Below the pieces are notes generated by a model. That model was not told where the DNA came from and did not search any database. It saw only the letters and a list, made by a program, of their open reading frames with translations. Below are positions 25,701 through 35,601 of a DNA stretch of 64,000 bases, piece by piece (within the stretch, counting starts at the first letter, position 1; the number at the start of each line of letters is the position of its first letter). Made by a program: the position numbers and the translations under genes. The DNA comes from Pampus argenteus (lineage: Eukaryota > Chordata > Actinopteri > Scombriformes > Stromateidae), in contig CM072878.1 in NCBI GenBank assembly GCA_036937835.1, forward strand, positions 13,402,001 to 13,466,000, in the 5' to 3' direction.

Positions 25701-28457
25701 TGTGTGCTTTTTTTTTTATGCAGCTGTTGTGTGGAACACAAGTGTCATAGATACAGTCTAGATTTGATCTTCAGCACCTGTGTTGTGAAACCAGACTACC
25801 ACAGAGAAGACAGCAAGCTGGGAATTTCCCAGTGTGACTCACTGCTGCTCTTTAGAAACAGCGCATGTGCACAGAATCAGGAGAGCAAGAAAGCAAAGGA
25901 GAATGAAACAGAGGGGGGGATGGGACGAGGAGCAGGAAGTAGTCAGTAAGAGAACACAGGGAGAATTAGGACAACGACAGAGGGAAGGCATATATAACAT
26001 GGGAGGAAAGTATGAAAAAAAATTAAAGAAAAGAAAAAAAAACTCAGGACCAGAGTTAAAGGAAGAGCAAAAAACTGACAAAAACTTGAGGAAGCACAAA
26101 CAGCATGATTGTGGCTCAGACGCCACCTGGTGTTTGTAATGCTTTAGGGACAACAAGGAAGTAAAGCTCAACCTCTTTATCTGCTGTCTGTTTGTTACTA
26201 GTCTCCACATTCATTCCACATTAAAGTGTTTTCTACAGCAGCTGTCCCTCAATGACTTCATATTTCCCTTTTATTATGCTCCTTTGCCTGTGGGCTGTTT
26301 TATGTCTGTGCAGCTGCTCTGTTTCTAATTATGTTGTCCATAAAGTCCAGTACTGAGCAGCGCTGAGATTAATGCAGTGGATTGACTCTGCTTGTGTCCC
26401 ACAGCTGACAATGTGTTATTGTCAGAGGACGGTAGAGACACCTTCCTGTGCGACTTTGGACATGCAGAGAGACTTGACAATCATGGGCAGAGCCTCAGTG
26501 GGTCCACAGGTACAAAACTGTTCTATTATAAATATGTGTGTAATGTAGCTACTTTAGTGTCTTAATTGACTGTTTTCCCAATGTAATGCAGATCTGAAAG
26601 GCACTGAGACCCACATGGCCCCTGAAATTGTAAAAGTGGAACCCCGTGGAACCAAAGCAGATGTGTGGAGCAGCTGCTGTATGTTACTGCACATGCTCAA
26701 TGGGTGTCAACCTTGGACGCGATACTACACCTGTAGACTTTACCTAAAGGTATCATTCACAGGGACACACATTACACCCTGCTCTTCACAGTATTCACAT
26801 CAGACCCTGATTGAATTCATTTTGTGATGGTTACAGATTGCTGATGAGCCTCCACCACTGAGAGAGATCCCACCTGACTGTACCCTTTATACAGCTGAAG
26901 TTATCAAGGCAGGACTTCAGAAGGATCCAATCAAGAGAGCATCAGTGTCTGACCTCAAACAAAAAACTGACAGAGCTCTGAAAGAAGGTAACAAAAGCTG
27001 TACTGCATTCTTTCATCGCCTAGGTTTTTTACATAAATGCCAGTAATGCAGTAGTGCAGCTGCACTGTTAAATCTTGATGGTGAACACATTGTATTTGTG
27101 TGGTTGCAGTTGGAGGACTCACTAGCCCAGTGAAGGGACCCTACACAGAGCCCCTGTATATGGCCATCAAACCTCCTGATTCCCTGCAACTCGTCAACAG
27201 CAGTGTTTACTGTGAGGATAAAGAACATCAAGAGACTGTTGAGAAAGTGATAACAGCTCAGGGGAGTGTGGAGGAATCAGATGATGATGACGATGAAGAG
27301 GAGGAGACTGATTCTGATAGGTCAGAGCGTGGGAAACCTCTCTGTCTACAAAGAATTATCCCTGAGCCAAATCACAAGTTCACCACTGTTCCTGAACTTG
27401 AGCTACGTAAACTGGAGCGAGGTGAGGTTTCTCTCAGTTTATTAGTGCTTATTTTTCTCGTGTCAGATGTACTGTACGTTTTTAACTCCTCCTCCTGTTT
27501 TTCTGTTTATGTGCAGATTTCTACCTGAGCAGTCTATCCCAGCTTCATTCTGCTGAGAAGCAGGAGCAACTCTTGTCTTGTCTCAGCAGTGACCCTTATT
27601 CCAATCGGGAACCGTGGGACAAAAAGGTACCCCAAAGTTTATGATATGAGTACATCTCTACTTCAAACACTTTTGTTTGTTTGGTTAAATGTTTGTCATG
27701 TCTGAATTGTTAAATTATTCTGAAATGAGATCCATGTACACAATGAGTTTCTTGGATGTTCATCCATTTTGGGCCAAAGTATTAACAAACGTACTATTCT
27801 GCCTTATTTCTTTTACCTGATAATCCAGGACTCAGGTCGCTGGTCCCTGAGCCCAGGAGATGACTTCAGCTCTGGTGTCTATTCCTACAACAGTCAGACA
27901 GATGGACAGGATTTCAGTATGGATTTGCTGGTTCACACACAACTACCACGACCCTGCTGTTTCGAAGGTAAAATTTAAAAAAGAAAACATTAGTCTCTCC
28001 TGTTTTAAACTACTTCTTAGTACCAAACTGTAACATTGTGATACCTTTTCTCTTACGCCATGTGTATCTCTGTTCTGTAATTGGCTCAGGGGTGGATGTC
28101 TGCATCCGAGACTTCAACAGAAGAAGCATCAGGATCAGAGAGACTCGGCGGGTGAAGGTGGGCCACATCGCCACTGGAATCAGTGATCAGGTGAGTCCTA
28201 GCAGCCTCAAAACAGCTATTCATTCTGGTCGGTCTCAGTCTTTTCAAAGAGCAAGATTACACTTGTTTAATTCTAATGTGCATCTTCTTTTTTAGATTTC
28301 TGAGAGGGTTTTCACTTTGGAGACACAGCAGGGCCAGCAGGTCGCTCACGATGAGGAGGTGCAGGAGTCCGGGCTGGAGCTCAGCTGTGTTCCTGCTCCA
28401 GACTTCAGTTCTGCCTGGAGATGGAGGATCCGAGACGGAGTGCTGGAAACAAGATAG
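22761..28457 (+). CDS. map3k14: MAP3K14 / NF-kB-inducing kinase (NIK), complete, 858 aa
   Basis: Fifteen coding exons join in frame: 22761-23016, 23102-23183, 23304-23526, 23895-24278, 24373-24507, 24600-24729, 25158-25286, 26405-26509, 26592-26749, 26837-26987, 27110-27421, 27517-27626, 27829-27967, 28090-28190 and 28296-28457. NIK phosphorylates IKKalpha to start p100 processing in non-canonical NF-kB signalling. SAFIAQD at residues 78-84 aligns with the TRAF3-binding ISIIAQA segment of human NIK. Residues 142-169 are a dense Arg/Lys nuclear-localisation-type stretch. The kinase domain spans about 330-580: GSYGEV loop (339-344), lysine K359 in ALKK, HLDIKADN (D444), DFG (463-465), MAPE (490-493). 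An acidic run lies near 642-650. The C-terminal RRVKVGHIATGIS block matches the human IKKalpha-binding tail. Human NIK is 947 aa; the fish protein has a shorter proline-rich linker. The start has a good Kozak context (G at -3, G at +4). Confidence 0.95.
25820..25830. promoter_or_regulatory. Perfect palindromic NF-kB consensus in map3k14 intron 7
   Basis: GGGAATTTCCC is a full match to GGGRNNYYCC extended to an 11-bp palindrome. It lies in the 1.1-kb intron between the exons carrying the catalytic loop (HLDIK) and DFG. Occupancy is unknown. Confidence 0.5.
26121..26133 (-). promoter_or_regulatory. CTCF-like motif in map3k14 intron 7
   Basis: The minus strand reads ACACCAGGTGGCG, one mismatch from the CTCF core. 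It is about 300 bp from the NF-kB palindrome, after a purine-rich stretch (25870-26100). Confidence 0.35.
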
Positions 28458-30687
28458 AGCCCACAACGCATCCATCAACTGTAGTGTCATATTAACTGTT
28501 GTACTACTGTTGAAGTCTTAAAACTTTCATTTGTCATGTTGCACATGAGCCATGCTTTCATTGAGGTTGTAAGAAAATGTACCTGAACTGCCTTTTTTAA
28601 ATGAAGTTTTTAAATGCTATGGTGTAACCTTTTGTCTTTTACTGTCGTGTCTATGTTTGTGACTCAAAGTACAGTGACCACTGTGATGTTTTCATGTTGC
28701 ACCATTTCTTATTGTGTATTTACATCGAGCCATTAAACAGTATGCTGAACTCTGCAAAAATATCTGATACATCATTGATCTCACTTATTCACTTTTATTC
28801 ACAATAAAACCTGTGATATTAACATTATCATATTGATTAGTTAGTTTACATTCTACACTGACGGAAATGTGAACTAATATAGGATTTACTTACTTTACAA
28901 TACTTATACAAAGGTAGATATTGCTTGATAGCTTCTTTGGCACTGTATGGTTCAGGAGATATAGGATGAAATTAACAACATACACTGACTATACACTGTA
29001 ATTAGATATATATTTACATATTAACCCTGGTGAATAGAGTCTCAATGATTCAGTCTACTTGACTCCACAGACAACAACTAGAACTGAGTCTTTTACTTAG
29101 GCACATTATTATTTTTTAATAAACCCATGGTTATTAAACATATATAAATTCAAGACTGGTTTTGCATAAATACTGTTAAAACAGTTAGAATAGCAAAATT
29201 ATAAGTATATTCTGAATGCTGTGCTGCAGGCTCTTGCAATTTAGCTCTGATAAATTATTCAATCATGTTCAATAATTAGATAATTTTTTATGGTGGTATC
29301 ACTATAAAATTATTTAATATAAACCTCATTCCTTAATCCATTAATATATATATATATATATGTACAAAGTAAGAGTTAAAAGATTTATTTTCCTTATTAC
29401 AACATACAAGGTCACTGCAAAAAGATTTCCAGGAAAAGAAATTTCAGCTTTACAAATGTGATAGAAAAAGGTGAAAATCTGAGAATATCAAAGTGACTTC
29501 ATAGTAAAAAAAAACCAAAAAAAAAAAAAAAAAACCACCAAGGCACTGACACACAAGTAAAATGTATAAAACGGCTTTTTTGCATCTACATTAGATTGCA
29601 GTTTGAGTAACTCACATTAAAAATACAGTACTTTGAATATGTGTAAAGTGAGGTAAGCATCTGAGTCCAGTGCTTTCTGTATTCGCAGTGCAATGTCTTT
29701 CATAGACCAATGTCAGTTCATGACATGTGGCTCCAATCACAAAACAGACTAAAATAACAGACACGGGTTATCTTTGCAGGAGCCACATTAATGTCACAAT
29801 GCTGGTCAAAATGCCAAATGGCAGCATATAGTTAAATGTTACACAAGATGGGAATTTAGATTCAGTTTACTGTAAATGTGCTGAGGTCATATGCCTTTTC
29901 TATGTAAGCATGTGAACACACATTGCTTTGGACAAGAGGTTACTGAAATAATGTGAAGGTATGTATTCACAGGAAGAAAGGGGAGAAATTATATGCGATT
30001 GGTGGAGCCCAATATTATTTTGTGGTGTCATTTGTCTTCATCTATATCTTCTTGGTAAATAAAAAAAAAAAAAAAAGTTTGCAAAAATGTCTTTAACCTG
30101 ATGGGATGTGACCAACCTCCAACACGTTCACTGCCAGCAGATTATTACCGATTTACACCAGTAAACACTCAAAAATACATATGAAGATGTATCCTCAAGC
30201 ATACAGACACCATGATGAAATGGATCGAGAGAGTGGGGAGGTCAGAAAAGCAGGTGGAGTAGAACAAAAATAAAACTACAATGAAAATAATGCAAAGAAG
30301 AAACTGATCAAAAAAATAAAAATAAAAAATCGTACATGCTTCGGCTGTTGGGCAGAAAACAGAATGCAGTGACTTTTTTTTAATCTATACCAAGTAAAAA
30401 ATAAATTACTTAACATGTTCCCAGTTCAAGTCTAACAACCTGTCCACCTCCTGATGCTGTGCATGTATTATCGCACAACATGCTCACTTACTCAGCGGCA
30501 TAGGGATTATGAGTATTCAGTCCAACTCCCAATTCTTAGAAATGAATGAGAGGCAGGGAACGAAGACTTCTTCCTGTTCAAATTGTTCACTATGCCATAG
30601 CTTCTTTCTTTTGTCCTGTTCCTCTTCACATTCCCCCGTTGAAGCGGTTATTTCCATCTTCCCACTGTCAGCTCTTCACAATACCCC
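28458..30687. other. Convergent 3' region of map3k14 (+) and bax (-)
   Basis: The 3' UTRs of two convergent genes occupy this 2.2-kb interval. It contains an (AT)n run (29344-29361) and A-rich tracts near 29505-29535 and 30060-30076. No additional gene was recognised. The bax 3' UTR must start at 30687 and extend left. A minus-strand AATAAA at 28794-28799 would make it about 1.9 kb, but other TTTATT words (for example near 29382) could end it sooner. Confidence 0.6.
28732..28808 (+). terminator. map3k14: Polyadenylation signals of map3k14
   Basis: ATTAAA at 28732-28737 and AATAAA at 28803-28808 lie 275-351 bp after the stop codon. A minus-strand AATAAA at 28794-28799 sits back-to-back with the second signal and could serve bax. 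Confidence 0.6.
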
Positions 30688-31625
30688 TCACATCTTACGA
30701 ATGACTATAACAGTGGTGAGAACGCCCGCCAAGAAAACCCCCACAGTTTGCCATGTAGGAGTTCCGAAGTAGGAGCGAATGCCCTCCTAAAAGTCAGAAA
30801 CAACAGTCATGAATATTAACTAATAAGTAACTTATCAATTATTACGGTCATTAAAGATTAGTCTAAACCGAAATTGGTATTTGGCTCATTACCCAGCCTC
30901 CTTGCTCCCTGATCCAGTTGATCACATGTTCCCGGAGGTAGTCTATGGTCCAGCTGATTATTGTTCTGATGATATCAGGAACGTGGGTCATAAGAGCCTG
31001 AGAAGGTGTGAAGGGAGAACGCATTAGACTTTATTATTTAGCAATAATCCCATTAAAAAACAACTTTTTTTGATAATCATTTAATCACATTCAGTCATTT
31101 TTTCATCAACCAAACAACTAACTCAGTAATATAGAAAATATCCAACAGATTAATTGATAATGAAAATACCCCCCTCCCAGTCCTTTGTCTTTAACGTAAA
31201 GTGGGGTACAAGGGAGCTGCTTCACTCACTTTGATGACGAGTCGACAGGCAAAGTAGAACAGCGCAACCACCCTGCCCCAGTTGAATTTTCCATCTGAGA
31301 AGATCTCGATAGCAACTTTCATAAACATGTCTTTTGTGGGACTGAGTGAAGAGTTGTTTATCATCCTGAGGATCAACAACATTTATCAATTAGGAATCAG
31401 GCTATGATTAGCCATTAATGAGAGAGATAGAATTTGATGGCACTAATGCACAGACAAGTAGCCTACCTCTGGAGCTCTACATTTCCATCCAGCTCATCTC
31501 CAATCTGCTGCAGGCATTGGGCAAGCTTCTTGTGGTTTGGATCACACAGCTCTCCTCCACCCAGCTGTGCCCTTGTCACGACAGTATTTCCATCCCCATG
31601 CCGCCGAACACGCTCATAGATGAAA

Positions 31626-31660
<35 letters not shown>

Positions 31661-32406
31661 TAGATAGATAGATAGATAGACAATAAGTATGATTTCACTC
31701 TTTTGCCCAGTTCAATAATGAAAGGATAAGCTGTACAATATGAACTCACTCCTTTAACAATACAGCTCCTACTTCCAGTATCTGATCTCTACCATTTCCT
31801 GAAAGACAAAGGTCAATGTTAATTGATCTAAGATACAACTAAAACACAAGTTTTCACATATAGGAACTTAACAAAGGAATAATGTTTAGTGCAACTTTAT
31901 TCGATAAGTTTATACACATAGCGGAAAAAAATAATACAACCACGCGAGAGACATTTACAGTACACAAAGGCAACCCGGTCTGTTATTTCTTAGCTAACAA
32001 AAACTTAATTTATCGAAGTTAGACACTGTTACAAATGCGTCACATAATATTGGACATCTACTTCGATATTTTTGATGTTGAAGAGTGTAGTCCCCTGACA
32101 TGTATGTTTCGGTTTCGTTCAAACAGTGTTGCTTATTCACAGTTGTCTAGCTGAGACCAAGCTATCTTTAAAAACCGCAGACTAAGTGTTCGCTAACGTT
32201 AAGCTAACGTTTAGCTGTAGTGCTAACCCCAGTTCAGCTAATGGTCTAAGCAAGAAAACGAGAAAAATCCGCAAAACAACAATTAACAATTAAAGTGAAA
32301 CATTATCTAACTCATGACTACCAAACTGTCACTGTGAATTGATTTACATTATATATACATAACAATTGCCCCTACCTTGATCGCCTGCACCCGGGTGCGA
32401 TGCCAT
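30688..32406 (-). CDS. bax: BAX apoptosis regulator, complete, 192 aa
   Basis: Six minus-strand exons join in frame: 32406-32376, 31798-31750, 31625-31467, 31365-31230, 30997-30893 and 30786-30688. BAX is the pro-apoptotic Bcl-2 family pore former of the outer mitochondrial membrane. The BH3 motif LAQCLQQIGDELDGN (61-75) carries the invariant LxxxGDE. BH1 is FNWGRVVALFYFACRLVIK (107-125) and BH2 is WIREQGGWEG (153-162). The SYFGTPTWQTVGVF stretch leads into a C-terminal hydrophobic anchor (about 173-190) ending IRKM. The length equals human BAX (192 aa). The start is in AAGATGG context and the first exon codes only ten residues. The exon 3 acceptor is fused to a microsatellite (see findings). 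The gene is head-to-head with rps11 and tail-to-tail with map3k14. Zebrafish has a second bax copy; I cannot say from sequence which this is, though the strong match suggests the main orthologue (baxa). Confidence 0.95.
31628..31680. repeat. (CA)n(GATA)n compound microsatellite abutting bax exon 3
   Basis: About 16 CA units followed by five GATA units on the plus strand. On the transcribed strand this is (CTAT)n(GT)n running directly into the TAG acceptor of bax exon 3. Confidence 0.95.
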
Positions 32407-32821
32407 CTTGTTGACTGTCTGTTTAGATCTGCATGTACTTCCGTACAATCACGTGACTACGTTTTATTTTTTTTCTGGTAACTGAAACTGGAGGACGGTT
32501 GAATCAGATTTGCTAATAATGCCCTCTGAAACTGATGGGACTGGTGTGGTCCATTAAACCAAAGGGCGATGAGCTCATGCACTGTGGATGTTTTATAGAT
32601 CTATTGAACGCAGTTGTCAGTGTCATAGACGACGCTTTGTGAACGATTGTATTGCAAATGAACGATAACATTGCTTAAAATGTATGTTTACTGTGCTGTG
32701 TCTACATTAGTAAAGTTTATAAAAACAACAGAACATTTATGTCCGGTGTTTTTTTATGTTTTTTTTTTGTTTTTTTTTTTAGCCTCGCCTTTTCGATGAC
32801 GTCATTTCCTGTGTCTCGTGC
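32407..32821. promoter_or_regulatory. Bidirectional bax/rps11 promoter interval
   Basis: About 0.4 kb separates the bax start codon from the expected rps11 transcription start. It contains a palindromic E-box TCACGTGA at 32449-32456, 43 bp upstream of the bax ATG, of the type bound by USF/TFE factors. A perfect cAMP-response palindrome TGACGTCA lies at 32797-32804 next to an ETS core TTCCTG, just upstream of rps11. Long T runs (about 32748-32780) lie between. Factor binding is inference from the motifs. Confidence 0.6.
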
Positions 32822-32834
32822 TCTTCCCTCTGTC
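32822..32834 (+). promoter_or_regulatory. rps11: rps11 5' TOP-type transcription start
   Basis: The pyrimidine run CTCTTCCCTCTGTC about 40-55 nt before the rps11 ATG has the form of a 5' terminal oligopyrimidine tract. Such tracts start ribosomal protein mRNAs and confer mTOR-dependent translation. The exact start base is not determined. Confidence 0.5.
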
Positions 32835-32874
32835 GCGCGCATCCACAGGCCTCTTTACGACTCGGCAGGCAAAG

Positions 32875-35228
32875 ATGGCGGATGCACAAGTACGTTCAGA
32901 GAGACGGCGTGGTGAATTTAAGTCGATATATTTACATTTTAATAAACGATTCAATCGGTTAATGTTAGCTATATGTATTTATATTGTCGCTGTACATGTT
33001 TTTGATCCATTTTAAAGCACATGCAGGCGTTCATATCGGACATATGTTGCCGTTTAGCATACCCTCGTGTAACGTTAAGCTAGCGGAATGCTAACACCAT
33101 TAGCTTAGCCTGCATTATCATTATTGGCGTTTTGCTTTGTGTGGTTGTGTTATTGGCAGATGATACGATTTCCATTGAAACGCGTTTTACTGTAATCAAT
33201 TTTTAGATAATGTTTCCGCTACGGGCGATTTTACAACCCAATAGGAGGAAGTCGCAATTGAGTTCTAACTAGCAAGGCCGGAAAGTGACTTAACGTGGTT
33301 TGTGTTATACGACGTAGTGTAACTTTTTGTCTTGTTGTCCCACAGACCGAGAGGGCTTATCAGAAACAGCCCACCATCTTCCAGAACAAGAAGCGTGTTC
33401 TGGTCACTGATGGTGGCAAAGAGGGAAAGGAAAAGCTCCCCCGCTACCACAAAAGTGTCGGGCTTGGCTTCAAAACCCCAAGAGAGGTAACATGAACGCT
33501 GCAGAAACGTGCCAAAAGTTATTGCAAAGACTGGATGTTTTAATATTTGTAAACTGCACATGATGTCTTTCTCACGATGGTCTTCCAAGCCTAAATGGTT
33601 CTGACGATAGTGCCTATTTGGCAAAGCTGATGCAGTCACAAAATGTGTTGTAGCTGTGACCTGAGCTAACAATTCAGAATTATGCCTATAATATTTATAA
33701 CACTAACAAAACTATTGTTCTTTCCAGGCTATTGATGGCACTTACATTGACAAGAAATGCCCCTTCACTGGAAATGTCTCCATCCGTGGCCGTATCCTCT
33801 CTGGTCAGTTTAACACTTTTACACTTTCCTTGGGGTGCTGCAACAATTGTTTGTTTCCTGTGAACTTGCTGTCTAGGAAAACCTCACACTGTGCTCTTTA
33901 ATCAAACTGCACACATCAGTACTCAAAAGTATATAAAACTGTACTATGATTATTCCTTAATGCAATCTTGTATGTAATCCAAAACATATTGTGTTTAAGA
34001 ACACACAATTACAGATTACTTAACAAGACCAGGCAGTGGAGGGTTCCTCATCTTGGAGACTAAAAACCATATCAATGTAAGTTGAATGTGGTGTGCAAAT
34101 TCCTACAATTTTGTGGGAAAAATCACCCTTGATTAGTTTTTGTGTGCTTTGAGCATTGATGGCTGTGTGCAGTTTTCCTGTTGGCAAGTTAACAGATCCT
34201 TGTAGGATGCAGGTGAAGCAACCTGAACTAAAATCTGTCTTCACAGGCTAACTTTCTTCAAACTCCATATTGATTTCTTCTTGTCACTGTCCTACAAATG
34301 ATGTTTTTCTCACGATGGTCTTCCAAGCCTTCTAGGTTATGACGACAATGCCTAATGGCAACACTGATGTATTTAAGTGACAACCTAATTTAAATAAATA
34401 AATCTGCAGTTTCCGACGCCTGTTTTTTTTGTTTGTTTTTTAAACCTTAATGCAATGTCCATGAATGTCCTGTTTAGCACAGGTGGGAAAATCAAATTCT
34501 GCCATGTGTGGTTTTGATCTACAGGTGTGGTGACCAAAATGAAGATGCAGAGGACCATCGTTATCAGACGTGACTACCTGCATTACATCCGCAAGTACAA
34601 CCGCTTTGAGAAGAGGCACAAGAATCTCTCTGTCCACCTGTCACCGTGCTTCAGGTACGACAACTCTCACATGTTGTGAATTCAGAGTTCCTCAAGTCAT
34701 AGCAGATGTGGCAGTCTGAACTCATGTTTTAGTTTCCAGCCTCGGATATTTAACAAACTATATGAAAAATGTCTGGAAAATATTGCAGTAATTTCCACTC
34801 AGACAGTTATGATGAACTTAATTTCACAATTGTTGGTGCGTCTAATGGTTTTGTGGCTTTTTTTTTCTCGATGTAATTTTCTTTAATGGGTCACAGAAAG
34901 ATTATCAGTAAATCGGCTCTACTGTTAACATTTAGCTGCAAATGATGTTTTTCTCACGATGGTCTTCCAAGCTCAGAGCTTTGACGATACTGCCTTATGG
35001 CAACACTGATGCAGCTCGGCTCTTACATGTTAATAGTTTAATCTTGGTCTTCTACACGTGGTGGTTTGTTCCTGTCTGATTGTGATCTTTTTTTTTTTCT
35101 GCAGAGACGTCACAGTTGGAGACATTGTGACTGTCGGAGAGTGCCGACCACTCAGCAAGACTGTGAGGTTCAACGTCCTCAAAGTGACAAAGGCTGCTGG
35201 AGCCAAGAAGCAGTTCCAGAAGTTTTAA
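32875..35228 (+). CDS. rps11: 40S ribosomal protein S11 (uS17), complete, 161 aa
   Basis: Five exons join in frame: 32875-32889 (MADAQ), 33346-33486, 33728-33803, 34525-34654 and 35105-35228. The protein is a core component of the small ribosomal subunit and binds 18S rRNA. Recognisable blocks are TERAYQKQPTIFQNKKRVL, IDGTYIDKKCPFTGNVSIRG, VVTKMKMQRTIVIRRDYLHY, RDVTVGDIVTVGECRPLSKT and the C-terminus KKQFQKF. It is nearly identical to human RPS11, but the loop after KKRVL (VTDGGKEGKEK) is three residues longer. The start codon sits in AAAGATGGCGG. All introns are GT-AG; intron 3 uses GTCAGT. Introns 2-4 each host a SNORD35-like snoRNA. The gene is divergent from bax. Confidence 0.97.
33554..33635 (+). 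ncRNA. snord35: C/D box snoRNA, SNORD35 type, copy 1 (rps11 intron 2)
   Basis: Box C ATGATGT (33560-33566) and box D CTGA (33627-33630) are closed by a CTGCA/TGCAG terminal stem. The conserved segment TCTCACGATGGTCTTCCAAG follows box C, with an internal CTGA/CGAT pair like D'/C'. TCTCACGATGGTCT is the guide region I know from human SNORD35A/B, which direct a 28S rRNA 2'-O-methylation. SNORD35B is hosted by RPS11 in mammals. Confidence 0.85.
34293..34371 (+). ncRNA. snord35: C/D box snoRNA, SNORD35 type, copy 2 (rps11 intron 3)
   Basis: Box C ATGATGT (34298-34304), the same TCTCACGATGGTCTTCCAAG guide block, and box D CTGA (34364-34367). The terminal stem is short (TACA/TGTA). The 3' half GGCAACACTGATG is shared with copy 3, so these two look like the more recent duplicates. 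Confidence 0.82.
34934..35016 (+). ncRNA. snord35: C/D box snoRNA, SNORD35 type, copy 3 (rps11 intron 4)
   Basis: Box C ATGATGT (34942-34948), the identical guide block, and box D CTGA (35006-35009). A perfect 7-bp terminal stem AGCTGCA/TGCAGCT makes this the best-formed copy. It lies about 90 nt upstream of the exon 5 acceptor, the usual distance range for intronic C/D snoRNAs. Confidence 0.87.
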
Positions 35229-35268
35229 ATGTTTGAGATGACTGGTCAGGAAGGCTGTCTCACTGTCA

Positions 35269-35274
35269 AATAAA
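35269..35274 (+). terminator. rps11: rps11 polyadenylation signal
   Basis: AATAAA lies 40 nt after the stop codon, giving the very short 3' UTR typical of ribosomal protein mRNAs. Confidence 0.9.
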
Positions 35275-35601
35275 GAAAACGTTGTATAAATTACTGTCTG
35301 TCTTTGTTTGTCCAACTCTCGCCCCCTTTTGGATTTGGAACTAAATCGTGCACACAATCTTTGTGTGATTGTGTTTTAGCTTTGTATACCATTACCTTTA
35401 TTTATTTAAAGCTACAAAAGCATAAAAATGTGTACATCTATATGTACACACTTTCGACTAGAGTGTGCATCCTTCTCTCAAGGCTGCCATTATAAAAAAT
35501 CCTATGTACGAATAGGACGCTGACTTTTCCTAAAAGTGTGTATATTGTTTTTTCTTGTCTGTTTTTTCTGTAGCTTCACTCTACACCCAAGAGAGACAAA
35601 A

